15,620 nucleotides of DNA from Candidatus Beckwithbacteria bacterium (GCA_012798485.1 JAAZND010000057.1:1-15620), one strand, 5' to 3'; counted from the stretch's first letter, positions 1 through 7,978 are shown. Translations and numbers: made by a program. Notes: a model not told the origin generated them from the letters alone.

Positions 1-2489
1 AAAAATAAGCCAGAAGCATAGGAATGAGCTTTTTTAGTATAATATCTTGGTTCTCGCGCCTTAATTTCTGTCGCGAATTCAATAGCTTTTGATTTTAGAG
101 CTGGATCTTTTTTCGCTTGTTCTAGGTATAACTCCATTAGTTTCTGAAAGGGTGGAATGTAATCACCTGTGCCCCAAAAGCCCGTTTCTTGTGTTTCTCT
201 AAATTGTTCATAAACCTCGATCTTTTTGTCTATCTTGTCCTCGTATACTCGAATCATTTCCGTGACATTAAATTGATCAGAATAGAAAACTGAGGGGTTA
301 TTCATTCGGGCTGCCTCCATCAGTTCTTTAGCTTTTGTTTTGAGCCTAACCGCTTCTTCACCAGTCTCCTTATCCGCTTTATTTCTAAAGTGCTGGGATA
401 GTTCGTGAATTTTCTTGTAATAAGCAGAAGGATTTTTAACTTTTGTTTCTTCAAATAAGTAAGCGGCTGCCTCTAAATTACCTTGATGAGCATACATTAA
501 TGCATGGTTAGTGCTCATCCCTTCCCAATACAGAGCTGGTTGTGTGTCTTTAATCTTTTCAAGAAAATTAATTCCTTCTCCTTCTGGTAACAATCCGGCC
601 AAGCCAGTGTATGCACGGGCATCATACGGGCTCATTTCGATATGTTTTTTAAATAGGTATACCCCAACTTCTGCGTAGTCTCTGGTGGTGAAATGAGCAG
701 TATTGTTAGTAAAAGACGAATTAATGTGGAGATATCCATCTTTATCTGGGGATGTAATTAAATGTGGGTAAGGAATATTTGCTTTCCATATTTCTTTTTG
801 ACCAGTATATGGATTAATTCTAATCAGTAAGTTAGGGTTATTTCTTGCCTCTTGTAGTTGCTCATCGCCAGTAACAATTCCTCCAGTGTTTTCAGTGGTG
901 TAAATCAGTACTCTTGAATCAGTGGGGATAAAACGAGCATTAGCTATTGCTAAATGCGTATATCTTAGTGATGACTCAACTTCTGGATCGCTAATTCCAG
1001 GATTATTTCTTCGTATGCGGGCTATTAACTCGTCATCCGTTTTCCCCTCAAGTCCGTACTTATTGCTAAAGTTAGCATCGACAACCAATTTTGCCCCACT
1101 GGGGAGATCGCATTCATAACAAACGTGCCCTGCCGTATTATTGTCGAGAATTTCCTTTACCGAGTTAGCTCGGGCGTTAATACCTAAATACTTTGAAATA
1201 GCCAAGAGAACGTTAACCTTACCGGCACAAATTGCATCCTCTTTTTCCAGCACATCTGCAAGATTAGTAGATCCCTTATGGGGGAACAGCCTATCAACCT
1301 TGTTGGCTATGGGAACTAGTAACGACTGCATTTGACGATCTAATACAGCCAACCGTTGCTTTTTCTCACCTTCACTCAAACCTGATTTATTTATTTCGCT
1401 GGCCTGTCTGCTTAACTCGGCAATTCTGTCTCTGGTATCTACAAGATCAATTGCCTCATCTCGATCTGTATCTTTTGTAAATGACCCTTCAATAATAGGT
1501 CGACATCGTTCTTTGAAATTATCATTCAGTTCCTGAATCTTCTGCTTTTTTTCGTCATCAGTAAATGATGAATTGTGGACCTGCTTAATTTCGCTTCTAA
1601 GTTTAATAAAATCATCATTAAGCCCATTACTTTCTATGATTTGTGTATAAGCTTGGTCTACCTCACGTCCTTCTAAACACGAGGTGAGTTTTCTAAATTT
1701 ACCGTTAAAACCAAGGGGACGCTGTATTCTGTCTAGCACTCGAACAGCGTTAAGGGTAAAAGCTGTTTCCAAATATTCATCGACTACGTTATCTGCGAGT
1801 GTTTCTCCTTGGTGAAAACCTATATATGAAGATATATATTCTATAGCCCTGGGTTTTTGGATTAATCTGCTAAGTCTTGATGCATAGCTCTCAACTGCAG
1901 TTGTCTTTGGTTGTCCATCTGCTCCATTAATTGTCCTCTGAGAGGGACTATTCAGTTTTGCAATATTATCTTCTACGAGGCGTAGATAATTGGCCTTCTC
2001 GGCCTCGTCGCTACATAGGGTTCGTGCTATTTCATCTATTGTACATTCCCAAGTTTGTACCTTAACTTCGATTTCTCTAGTGGCTTCGCTTGGTTGTTGG
2101 CCTAACGCACTCGTGAAGACTTGTGCCTTTGCTGTTATTTCAGCTAGCTTGTCGATTAATTTGGGATTTTCTCCCAGAAGCTCTCGTGCAAATTCGTCTT
2201 GGTTCGTTATAGCTTTTACTTCCGGTGATGGAGCAGACGCGTCTGTCAAGCTTCCAAGCTCGGCTTGCTCAAAAAGTGAATGGCGAAGTTGAGACGTTAA
2301 CTCAGTAATACCTAGCAAATTTATTACTTGCGCCTGTTTTTCGGGCGACAGTTTTAAGGTGTCATCTTCGGCTATTTTGACACCCCCTTGCTCCTGGAGG
2401 ACATAAGTCATGCCAAGGCTTGATTTTGCAAGTCGATCCTTTGCGGCACTTCCTATTTGTTTAGCAAATTCTTCTGATCCTGTTTCCAT
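1..2489 (-). CDS. Large transglutaminase-like/TPR protein, 3' end cut off by window edge
   Basis: The reverse strand is open without a stop for 829 codons from an ATG at 2489 and runs off the left edge, so the C-terminus is missing. No ATG, GTG or TTG lies in the 30 open codons upstream, back to a TAA near 2580, which fixes the start; no good Shine-Dalgarno is visible. Residues 1-400 are hydrophilic, probably helical, with no signal peptide or membrane segment. Around residues 419-473 a transglutaminase-like core can be read: Cys421 in AICAGKVNVLLAISKYLGI, His455 in AGHVCYECDLPSG and Asp471 in LVVDANF. The order and spacing (34 and 16 residues) match a papain-like Cys-His-Asp triad. From about residue 604 the sequence becomes TPR-like (FKKHIEMSPYDARAYTGLAG, then YAHQGNLEAAAYLFEE). 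It is therefore probably a cytoplasmic protease- or transamidase-fold protein with a protein-binding tail; the substrate is unknown. Codons such as CGA, ACG and TCG are commoner here than in later genes. Confidence 0.8.
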   Translation of the reverse strand, partial: METGSEEFAKQIGSAAKDRLAKSSLGMTYVLQEQGGVKIAEDDTLKLSPEKQAQVINLLGITELTSQLRHSLFEQAELGSLTDASAPSPEVKAITNQDEFARELLGENPKLIDKLAEITAKAQVFTSALGQQPSEATREIEVKVQTWECTIDEIARTLCSDEAEKANYLRLVEDNIAKLNSPSQRTINGADGQPKTTAVESYASRLSRLIQKPRAIEYISSYIGFHQGETLADNVVDEYLETAFTLNAVRVLDRIQRPLGFNGKFRKLTSCLEGREVDQAYTQIIESNGLNDDFIKLRSEIKQVHNSSFTDDEKKQKIQELNDNFKERCRPIIEGSFTKDTDRDEAIDLVDTRDRIAELSRQASEINKSGLSEGEKKQRLAVLDRQMQSLLVPIANKVDRLFPHKGSTNLADVLEKEDAICAGKVNVLLAISKYLGINARANSVKEILDNNTAGHVCYECDLPSGAKLVVDANFSNKYGLEGKTDDELIARIRRNNPGISDPEVESSLRYTHLAIANARFIPTDSRVLIYTTENTGGIVTGDEQLQEARNNPNLLIRINPYTGQKEIWKANIPYPHLITSPDKDGYLHINSSFTNNTAHFTTRDYAEVGVYLFKKHIEMSPYDARAYTGLAGLLPEGEGINFLEKIKDTQPALYWEGMSTNHALMYAHQGNLEAAAYLFEETKVKNPSAYYKKIHELSQHFRNKADKETGEEAVRLKTKAKELMEAARMNNPSVFYSDQFNVTEMIRVYEDKIDKKIEVYEQFRETQETGFWGTGDYIPPFQKLMELYLEQAKKDPALKSKAIEFATEIKAREPRYYTKKAHSYASGLF

Positions 2490-2554
2490 AATTTTTCTAT
2501 ACGGAATATACTTGATTTCCCGTATAAGTCTTTCTAGCTGAACACTACAGCTTA

Positions 2555-2583
2555 ATTGTACTTGATCAGCTCGAAAATATTAA
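2555..2583 (-). promoter_or_regulatory. Possible promoter of the transglutaminase-like gene
   Basis: Read on the minus strand, TTAATA (2578-2583) and TACAAT (2555-2560) are separated by exactly 17 bases and lie about 65 bases before the ATG at 2489. The match is 4/6 and 5/6 to the sigma-70 consensus. In AT-rich DNA such matches occur by chance, so this is tentative. Confidence 0.25.
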
Positions 2584-2660
2584 CGGCCTAGTATCAAAAA
2601 TGCTTAAACGGCTAATGATGGCTGTAAGTCTGGGATATAGATATAGTCTGGATAGTTCTG

Positions 2661-2690
2661 TATAATTTCTCTAACGTTGTTTACAACGTT
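2661..2690 (+). promoter_or_regulatory. -10 box and perfect inverted repeat, possible operator
   Basis: A consensus TATAAT lies at 2661-2666 on the plus strand. Seven bases downstream is a perfect 8-bp inverted repeat, AACGTTGT-TT-ACAACGTT (2673-2690), just where transcription would begin. It sits in the 233-bp divergent gap before the transporter start at 2723. A dyad over the start site is the usual place for a repressor to bind, but no regulator gene is seen nearby. The -35 region is poor. Confidence 0.35.
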
Positions 2691-2722
2691 CCGCTGTTGA
2701 AAAATAAACTACAATATTCCTA

Positions 2723-3664
2723 TGTCACCAATTATTCTTGCATGGATTGCCTCCATTAGTTACGGGATTTATGCTATTAGTGCTAAACTTATCGGTAAAT
2801 ATCAGATCAAAAATATTTACCAATTTTCTTTTTTTCTACTCTTTTTAGCGGGATTATCATGTCTATAGTTTCCTATTTATATGGAGGAAGGCTGGCAACA
2901 AACTGGACATATATTCTTATCGCTGCTATTGTTTTTGTCATTGGAGAAACTCTTTATCTCATGGCTTTAAAAATTATAGATGTTTCAATTATAGCTCCAC
3001 TTTTTAATATAAGAGTAGCTATTACTGTTATACTCAGTTTTATTATTCTGGGTGAGTCTTTAACTAACAAATCTTTATATTTAATCATCCTTATTTTTAT
3101 CGCTGGTTTTTTGCTGTCATGGATGAAAAGTTTTCATTAAAATCTTTTTTCTCCAAAAATATAGCTTTGGGTATTTTATTTATGTTTGTTTTATCAATTA
3201 AATCTATCCTTATTAATCTTGCGATTAGCCAGACTGACTACTGGACAGCTACTCTTTGGATGGGATTGTTAGCTATAATATTCTCTTTTATTTTTCTATA
3301 TCCTAAATTCAAAGACGAACTGCCAAGGACTAAATTTGAAAGTTATCTTAGAGTTGGATTGCTTTCGATTATTGGAGGGATTGGAGATCTTGCTGCTTTC
3401 AAAGCTTTTGAAGACAATGTCAGTATTTCCTCAGTAATTATTTCTCTGCCTCTTTCTATGCTTATGGCTTTCTTTTTAGCTATCTGGAAACCATCGCTCC
3501 TAGAAAAACATCCTCTTAAAGTTTACCTAGTCAGATTTCTAGCAGCAGCCATTATGATTTGGAGCATTACAGCTTGCATAATTAACTGTTGTTTTGTATC
3601 TTCTTTTTCCCGCTATCTACCCTTTTTAAATCCAGAACCATTGCTATCACTAAAGTTAATATAG
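2723..3664 (+). pseudogene. EamA/DMT-type transporter, interrupted by two frame changes
   Basis: Three successive reading frames together give one 10-helix drug/metabolite transporter of about 290-310 residues, the normal EamA length. Frame one starts at ATG 2723 (MSPIILAWIASISYGIYAIS) and stops at 2868. Frame two covers about 2859-3140 and contains the typical half-repeat ending (APLFNIRVAITVILSFIILG followed by ES). Frame three, about 3119-3664, gives the second five-helix half, with VSISSVIISLPLSMLMAFFL. The first and third pieces share the same phase, so the two shifts compensate. The second shift falls next to a T6 run (3107-3112). The last 30 or so residues look non-native and overlap the opposite gene, so a third lesion near 3570 is possible. 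It was probably an inner-membrane exporter or metabolite permease. Sequence error, decay or slippage cannot be told apart from the sequence alone. Confidence 0.65.
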
Positions 3665-5369
3665 TGAAGGCAAAAATAATTAAACTCAAACGATACCAAA
3701 AAGTGCCAACATATTTCACTTCCACTTGTCCGCTACCTTGTGTTTCAATCTGGATTAGGCCAAATTGATTTTGTTGATAACTAAGTGGTACTTTTTCCTT
3801 ATTAGGTTTGGTAAAAACAATTTGATAACCCAAATAATAAAGTCGGGGTAATTCTAAAACAGTTTTTAGCGATGGATCAGTTTGCTCTATTGTAAACAAA
3901 AGATAAGGAGTATCATCAACTAAAATTTTGGTGCTGGTTTTTGTCTCAGATTTTGAAGCATTAACTATTCTAACTAAACCTTCTCTTTTTAATAAGTTAT
4001 TAAAGTTATTTTTGCCAGCCGTCGATAGACTTTCATAATAAGTTCCCACTGCAAAAAGATTGGTTGCGCTAGTGTAATCAATATTATCTAGATCAGTGAT
4101 TTTAACCAAATTAGTAGTTTTATAAGAAATTACTACAGTCAAAATAATTACTAAACCAGTTAAAAAATAACCAACTTTATTTAAACGCAAAAATAAAAAA
4201 GGAGTCGCAGCTGCAAAACTCAATAACAGGGCTACAAAAACTGTCAGTCGCCACGGATATTGAATAAAGTTAAATAATTTAGGTACATGTAACCAGAAAA
4301 ACGGAAAACAGGCTAAAATTAAACAAATACCACTCATAATAAGAGCTATTAAGAAAGTTTTGGTAACTAAATTATTTTTGCTTTTCATGGCTTTAAACTT
4401 GACAATTGCTACTAAAACTAAGACCAAAACCACGGGATTAAGAGTAAAAACAATATCATTGGCATCCAGATTATTAAAAAAAAGATAATGTCTAGGTCTT
4501 AAAGTTGAATCTGCCACATTCATTTGAGACCTTAGATCAGTATTATGAAAAACAACATAATCAACAGCAAAACGATGCTCTAGAAGCGATACTAAAAAGG
4601 GAGCAAAAAGAAGGCAGCATGTGATAAAAACTTTGACACAAGCTAGCCAAGCTATTTTTTGTTTATACCAACTACGAAAATTACTTAAAATAACAATAAT
4701 AAATATAATAGCAGTATAAAGAGCAGTAATAAGATGACTAAAAAAAATAACGGCAAACCCAAAGATAAAATGATAAAAAAACTTTTTATATTGACCTGTT
4801 AAAAATTGATAACAACTTAGAAAAACTACAGGTAAACCGACAAAGCAAAGTGCTTCACCCAAAGCGCTTCTGACATAAAATTCTGATAAAAAATATGGAA
4901 ATGATAAATAAAAAACAGCTGACAGCAAAGCAACTGTTTTATGATGCGTAATTTTAATAACCGCATAATACATACCAAGTCCAGAACCGAAGATAATGAA
5001 AAATTGAAAAAGTTTTAAAGCTAGCGAAATTGAACCAATGCCGAATAATTTTAAAAATAAAAAAATTAAAGCCGGCACCAGATGAGATAGAATTGGGGTA
5101 AAAATACGGATTCCATAACCTAAGTTATTGAGAATCACTGGAGCAATCTGCAAGCCGGTCAAGCTAAAATGCTGGGCATTCAAAGCTACCGTCAAAGCAA
5201 AAGTATTTCCCAAATAATACATATAGTCATGACCTATAACTACAAATTTGAAAAAACGGAAAGCTAAAATCGCAGCAACTAAAAAAATAATACCAATAGA
5301 AAGCAAAATTGGACGATGAAAAAACTTTAACATAAAATCTCTTTTATCTTCGTAATAAATAAATGCCAT
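3582..5369 (-). CDS. Multi-pass membrane protein, PTPS-related / GT-C glycosyltransferase-like
   Basis: This 595-residue protein is mostly hydrophobic, with roughly 12 membrane segments and a C-terminal extracytoplasmic-looking region (about 430-550) before a last helix and a basic tail (VLDLKRVDSGKKK). The segment at residues 157-172 (FPYFLSEFYVRSALGE) closely resembles the R-[GS]-A-L-G-E signature of membrane proteins in the '6-pyruvoyl-tetrahydropterin synthase related' family, which are YfhO/GT-C-like. An acidic first-loop motif GHD (residues 46-48) fits a GT-C fold. A role in moving sugars from lipid carriers onto cell-surface polymers is inferred, not shown. An ATG at 5333 (MLKFFHRPILL) gives a cleaner signal-anchor start than the one at 5369 and may be the true start. 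The 3' end overlaps the converging transporter frame by 83 bp. Confidence 0.8.
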   Translation of the reverse strand: MAFIYYEDKRDFMLKFFHRPILLSIGIIFLVAAILAFRFFKFVVIGHDYMYYLGNTFALTVALNAQHFSLTGLQIAPVILNNLGYGIRIFTPILSHLVPALIFLFLKLFGIGSISLALKLFQFFIIFGSGLGMYYAVIKITHHKTVALLSAVFYLSFPYFLSEFYVRSALGEALCFVGLPVVFLSCYQFLTGQYKKFFYHFIFGFAVIFFSHLITALYTAIIFIIVILSNFRSWYKQKIAWLACVKVFITCCLLFAPFLVSLLEHRFAVDYVVFHNTDLRSQMNVADSTLRPRHYLFFNNLDANDIVFTLNPVVLVLVLVAIVKFKAMKSKNNLVTKTFLIALIMSGICLILACFPFFWLHVPKLFNFIQYPWRLTVFVALLLSFAAATPFLFLRLNKVGYFLTGLVIILTVVISYKTTNLVKITDLDNIDYTSATNLFAVGTYYESLSTAGKNNFNNLLKREGLVRIVNASKSETKTSTKILVDDTPYLLFTIEQTDPSLKTVLELPRLYYLGYQIVFTKPNKEKVPLSYQQNQFGLIQIETQGSGQVEVKYVGTFWYRLSLIIFAFTILTLVIAMVLDLKRVDSGKKKIQNNS

Positions 5370-5440
5370 ATCTTAAATTTTAGCTTAAAAGAGATTGAAG
5401 GTAAATCATGCTCCTAAATTTTGCCAATCTAAATAATAGC

Positions 5441-5469
5441 CTGCAAACCCTGGCATCATAAGTTATAAT
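5441..5469 (+). promoter_or_regulatory. Promoter of the phosphoribosyltransferase gene, probably leaderless
   Basis: A perfect TATAAT (5464-5469) lies 8 bases before the ATG at 5478, so transcription would begin within a base or two of the start codon. The element 17 bases upstream (CTGCAA, 5441-5446) is a weak -35. The absence of a Shine-Dalgarno fits a leaderless message. Confidence 0.45.
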
Positions 5470-5477
5470 ATGTTTAT

Positions 5478-6160
5478 ATGCAGGATCAAAATCTTTTAAA
5501 AGAAGCCTTGAAAAAATATGACAAAAATAACTATGTTGTGCTTTCGTGGCAAGAATACGATGATGAACTCAATAAGTTAACGGCAAAAATTGTTTCCTAT
5601 GTTAAAACTAATAACATTCACGTTGATGCTGTGGTTCCACTTCTGCGCGGCGGCAATATTCCAGCGACTTTTATAGCTTACAAACTTGATCTTTTAACTA
5701 TTCTTCTGTGCAGTATAAATATTTTTTTATTGACAAAAAATGTGAACTGAGAAGAATTCATGGAATTAATGAAAAGATAATTACCAAACAGGATCCGGTT
5801 TTTGTGCTAGTAGAAGGTAATCATTGTTATGGTAATCAGGCTAAATATGCTGCTCAAGACCTTAAAAAAGCTTATCCAAAATGCCGTATTATTTATGGCG
5901 CTTCCAATATGGATTACAAATATCAGGATGTGGTCAAAGACGCCGAAGTTTGTTTTTATGGTAATCTGACTAACTGCTGTAAAGAATTAAGCGATAAGGA
6001 ATGTGAAAAATTGGGTATTCAATACAAAAAAGAACTTTTATTCCCATGGGAAAATGTTGATGAAGAATGGGAAATTGTTGAGCTCAAACAGCACCAATAT
6101 AACAATGTGGAACAAATCAGACAACAAGCAGCTCTTATAGTCGAGTATAATCTTAATTAA
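5478..6160 (+). pseudogene. Phosphoribosyltransferase-like gene split by a -1 frame change
   Basis: Two overlapping frames make one type I phosphoribosyltransferase-like protein of about 227 residues. The first frame (5478-5750) holds VDAVVPLLRGGNIPATFIAY, the usual beta-strand and RGG region near the N-terminus. The second, in the -1 phase, continues from about 5702 to the TAA at 6160 and holds the PRPP-loop region VFVLVEGNHCYGNQA. Changing phase near 5705 restores LDLLTILPVQYKYFFIDKK, which reads as continuous protein, so one lost C in CTTCTGTG is the simplest explanation. The overlap also contains two in-phase slippery heptamers, T TTT TTA (5723-5729) and A AAA AAT (5735-5741), so programmed slippage is an alternative. 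The PRPP loop lacks the usual pair of Asp residues, so substrate and activity are uncertain. Confidence 0.65.
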
Positions 6161-6192
6161 GCTATATCTTTTTAAAAATATAATTAAATAAA

Positions 6193-6218
6193 ATCTATCT
6201 ATTAGCCAATAAATAGAT
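6193..6218 (+). other. Hairpin ahead of the CCPxFDP-alkD operon
   Basis: ATCTATCTATT and AATAAATAGAT flank an AGCC tetraloop and pair at 10 of 11 positions. The hairpin lies 10 bases before the ATG at 6229 and 33 bases after the phosphoribosyltransferase stop. There is no T-run after it, so it is a poor intrinsic terminator. It could be a 5'-UTR structure or an operator. A TATAAT at 6179-6184 lies just upstream. Confidence 0.35.
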
Positions 6219-6228
6219 CTCTAAATCT

Positions 6229-6708
6229 ATGACTAACCAAGCACCAGAACCAGAATGTTGCCCCAAATTTGATCCCAAACCCTGGGAGGATAAAATTTTT
6301 ACCTGGAAAGATAAATCCTTCATCAAAGACAAGGTTTTTACTTTGTTTCATATTCCAGTAAATTTTGGTCAGGTAATTACCAGAATGATCCAAAAACTCG
6401 AAAAATCGCAGACAAAAATGCTTCATGGTTTATGTCTTTCTGATCATACTTCCAAATGGAATATGGATCTTTATCTAGCTGTTGATAAAGAAATTCCAAA
6501 TGCCAATAATGTCAAAATTTCTGGTAAATTTTTAAGTCGGGTTTATGAAGGTGATTTTAAAGATACTGGCAAATGGTGTAACGATTTTACAAAATATGCC
6601 AAAGATAAAAATTTACAGATCAAAAAATGGTATATGTGGTACACCACTTGTCCTAAATGCGCCAAAAAATATGGCAAAAATTATGTGGTCATTATCGCTA
6701 AAATATGA
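6229..6708 (+). CDS. Conserved CCPxFDP-motif protein of unknown function
   Basis: A 159-residue soluble protein. It opens with PEPECCPKFDPKPWEDKIFT and continues with KDKVFTLFHIPVNFGQVITR; near the C-terminus is YTTCPKCAKKYGKNYVVIIA. I recall this combination from a family of short bacterial proteins often labelled only 'hydrolase' or hypothetical. The C-terminal segment resembles GyrI-like small-ligand-binding proteins. The CC pair near residue 10 and the CPKC pair near the C-terminus could bind a metal or be redox-active. The gene overlaps alkD by four bases (ATGA), so the two are translationally coupled and probably work in one process. The start ATG at 6229 is preceded by an A/T-rich leader with no clear Shine-Dalgarno. 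The reaction is not known, and I do not assign one. Confidence 0.75.
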   Translation: MTNQAPEPECCPKFDPKPWEDKIFTWKDKSFIKDKVFTLFHIPVNFGQVITRMIQKLEKSQTKMLHGLCLSDHTSKWNMDLYLAVDKEIPNANNVKISGKFLSRVYEGDFKDTGKWCNDFTKYAKDKNLQIKKWYMWYTTCPKCAKKYGKNYVVIIAKI

Positions 6709-7412
6709 CAGAGATTATTGTAAAACTTCGACAAGAATTAACACAAAATAGCGATCCTCAGGCTAAGGTCAGTGGTCAAAGATTTTTCAAAGAAAAAGTC
6801 AATATTTATGGCGTTAAAACTGCGCTTGTGGGTCAAATTGGAAAAAAATATTGGAAAGAAATCCAGGATAAGAATAAGAATGAAATTTTTGCCATGTGTG
6901 AAGAGCTGTGGAAATCAGGTTATATGGAAGAATCTTTCATCGCTTGCAACTGGTCTTATTTTTTAAGCAAACAATATGAAGAAAAAGATTTTGCGGTTTT
7001 TGAGAAGTGGTTGAAAAATTATGTTTCCAACTGGGCATCCTGTGATACTTTGTGCAACCACACCGTTGGCAGTTTTGTAAAAATGTATCCCCAATATTTG
7101 CAGAATCTGAAAACTTGGACAAAATCTTCCAATCGCTGGATGAAAAGAGCCGCAGCTGTGAGTCTCATTATTCCTGCCAGAAATGGTCAATTTTTACAAG
7201 ATATTTTTGAGATCGCTGATCTTTTACTGCTTGATCAAGATGATTTGGTGCAAAAAGGGTATGGCTGGATGCTTAAAGCTGCAAGTGAGGCTCACCAAAA
7301 AGAAGTTTTTGCATATGTGATGAAAAATAAAACCACAATGCCGAGAACTGCTCTTCGTTATGCCATTGAAAAAATGCCAAAAGATTTAAAAATTAAAGCT
7401 ATGGTAAAATAA
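6705..7412 (+). CDS. alkD: AlkD-type DNA alkylation repair glycosylase
   Basis: AlkD enzymes remove positively charged alkylated bases such as 3-methyladenine and 7-methylguanine using a HEAT-like helical-repeat fold. This 235-residue protein has the family's normal length. It carries the key residues at nearly the same numbers as Bacillus cereus AlkD: Trp110 and Asp114 in NWASCD, Arg148 in RWMKRAAAVSLI, and Trp188 in QKGYGWMLKAA (family W109, D113, R148 and W187). The late motif MPRTALRYAIEKM is also typical. The start codon overlaps the previous stop (ATGA at 6705-6708), and the acetyltransferase ATG follows 7 bases after the stop. The enzyme is cytoplasmic. Family assignment is firm; substrate range is inferred from the family. 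Confidence 0.9.
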   Translation: MTEIIVKLRQELTQNSDPQAKVSGQRFFKEKVNIYGVKTALVGQIGKKYWKEIQDKNKNEIFAMCEELWKSGYMEESFIACNWSYFLSKQYEEKDFAVFEKWLKNYVSNWASCDTLCNHTVGSFVKMYPQYLQNLKTWTKSSNRWMKRAAAVSLIIPARNGQFLQDIFEIADLLLLDQDDLVQKGYGWMLKAASEAHQKEVFAYVMKNKTTMPRTALRYAIEKMPKDLKIKAMVK

Positions 7413-7419
7413 AAAAACC

Positions 7420-7839
7420 ATGATCTAAATTCAAAGAATAACCACTTTTGATCAAAATTTAATTTCCAACCTTTTCACTCAGATTGGAGAAACAAATCTT
7501 AACCCTAATCCAAAATATTTTGATAATAAACAAAATATTTTATTAGTAGCTTACGACGATAATGAACTAAGCGGTTTTCTTTATGCCTACCTTCTGGAAA
7601 GTCTTGACCAACTTTCTGGTAAAATTTTTCTTTATTCTGTTGATGTTTTTGCAAAATTTCGTAGACAAGGTATTGCAACTCAACTCATTACAGAATTAAA
7701 ACAGCTTGCCAGAAATAACAACTGTAGTGAAATTTTTGTATTAACCAATCAAAATAATCAGGCAGCAATGAGGCTTTATCAAAAAACTCAAGGAGTTAGA
7801 GAAAATAATGACGATGTAATGTTTGTTTACAATCTTTAA
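7420..7839 (+). pseudogene. GNAT acetyltransferase with a stop at codon 3
   Basis: From ATG 7420 the frame reads Met-Ile-TAA and is then open to the TAA at 7837-7839. The open part gives a complete GNAT N-acetyltransferase: ILLVAYDDNELSGFLYAYLL (strands 2-4), the acetyl-CoA-binding motif A in SVDVFAKFRRQGIATQLITE, and the motif B region NQAAMRLYQKT. The R-R-Q-G-I-A loop and overall order resemble the AAC(3)-I branch, though the real substrate is unknown. The first usable ATG after the stop lies inside motif B, so no functional shorter protein is possible from ATG. A single-base change (for example AAA to TAA) would explain it; initiation at ATT or ATA is a weak alternative. Its position 7 bases after alkD indicates the same operon. 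Confidence 0.7.
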
Positions 7840-7978
7840 TTTCCCACTTTCTTCACTTTTTTATTTTTGTTTAGATAGTCACATATCCAAAGGTTATTAT
7901 TCCTCTATTAATTTAGATCATAAAGCTGCAGAGATTAGTCAATCTGCCAAAAAACTTAGAGACTTTAGCTAAGAAAAA
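7840..7978 (+). other. Convergent gap with a possible coding relic
   Basis: No convincing gene or intrinsic terminator is seen. A plus-strand frame without a start codon reads protein-like up to a TAA at 7970-7972 (FYFCLDSHISKGYYSSINLD, then HKAAEISQSAKKLRDFS). It may be the tail of a decayed gene, but it is too short to identify. Confidence 0.25.

Noticed and set aside
922..2292. Three plus-strand ORFs (922-1119, 1141-1335, 1990-2292)
   Set aside because: They lie antisense to the long minus-strand frame, have low-complexity Ser/Ala-rich translations and no family signature.
6202..6426. Minus-strand 74-residue ORF
   Set aside because: Antisense to the CCPxFDP gene, with no independent signal.
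6705..6708. Alternative genetic code with TGA as glycine, as in some Patescibacteria
   Set aside because: TGA ends the CCPxFDP gene in a normal ATGA overlap and frames read well with the standard code; the unexpected stops are TAA.
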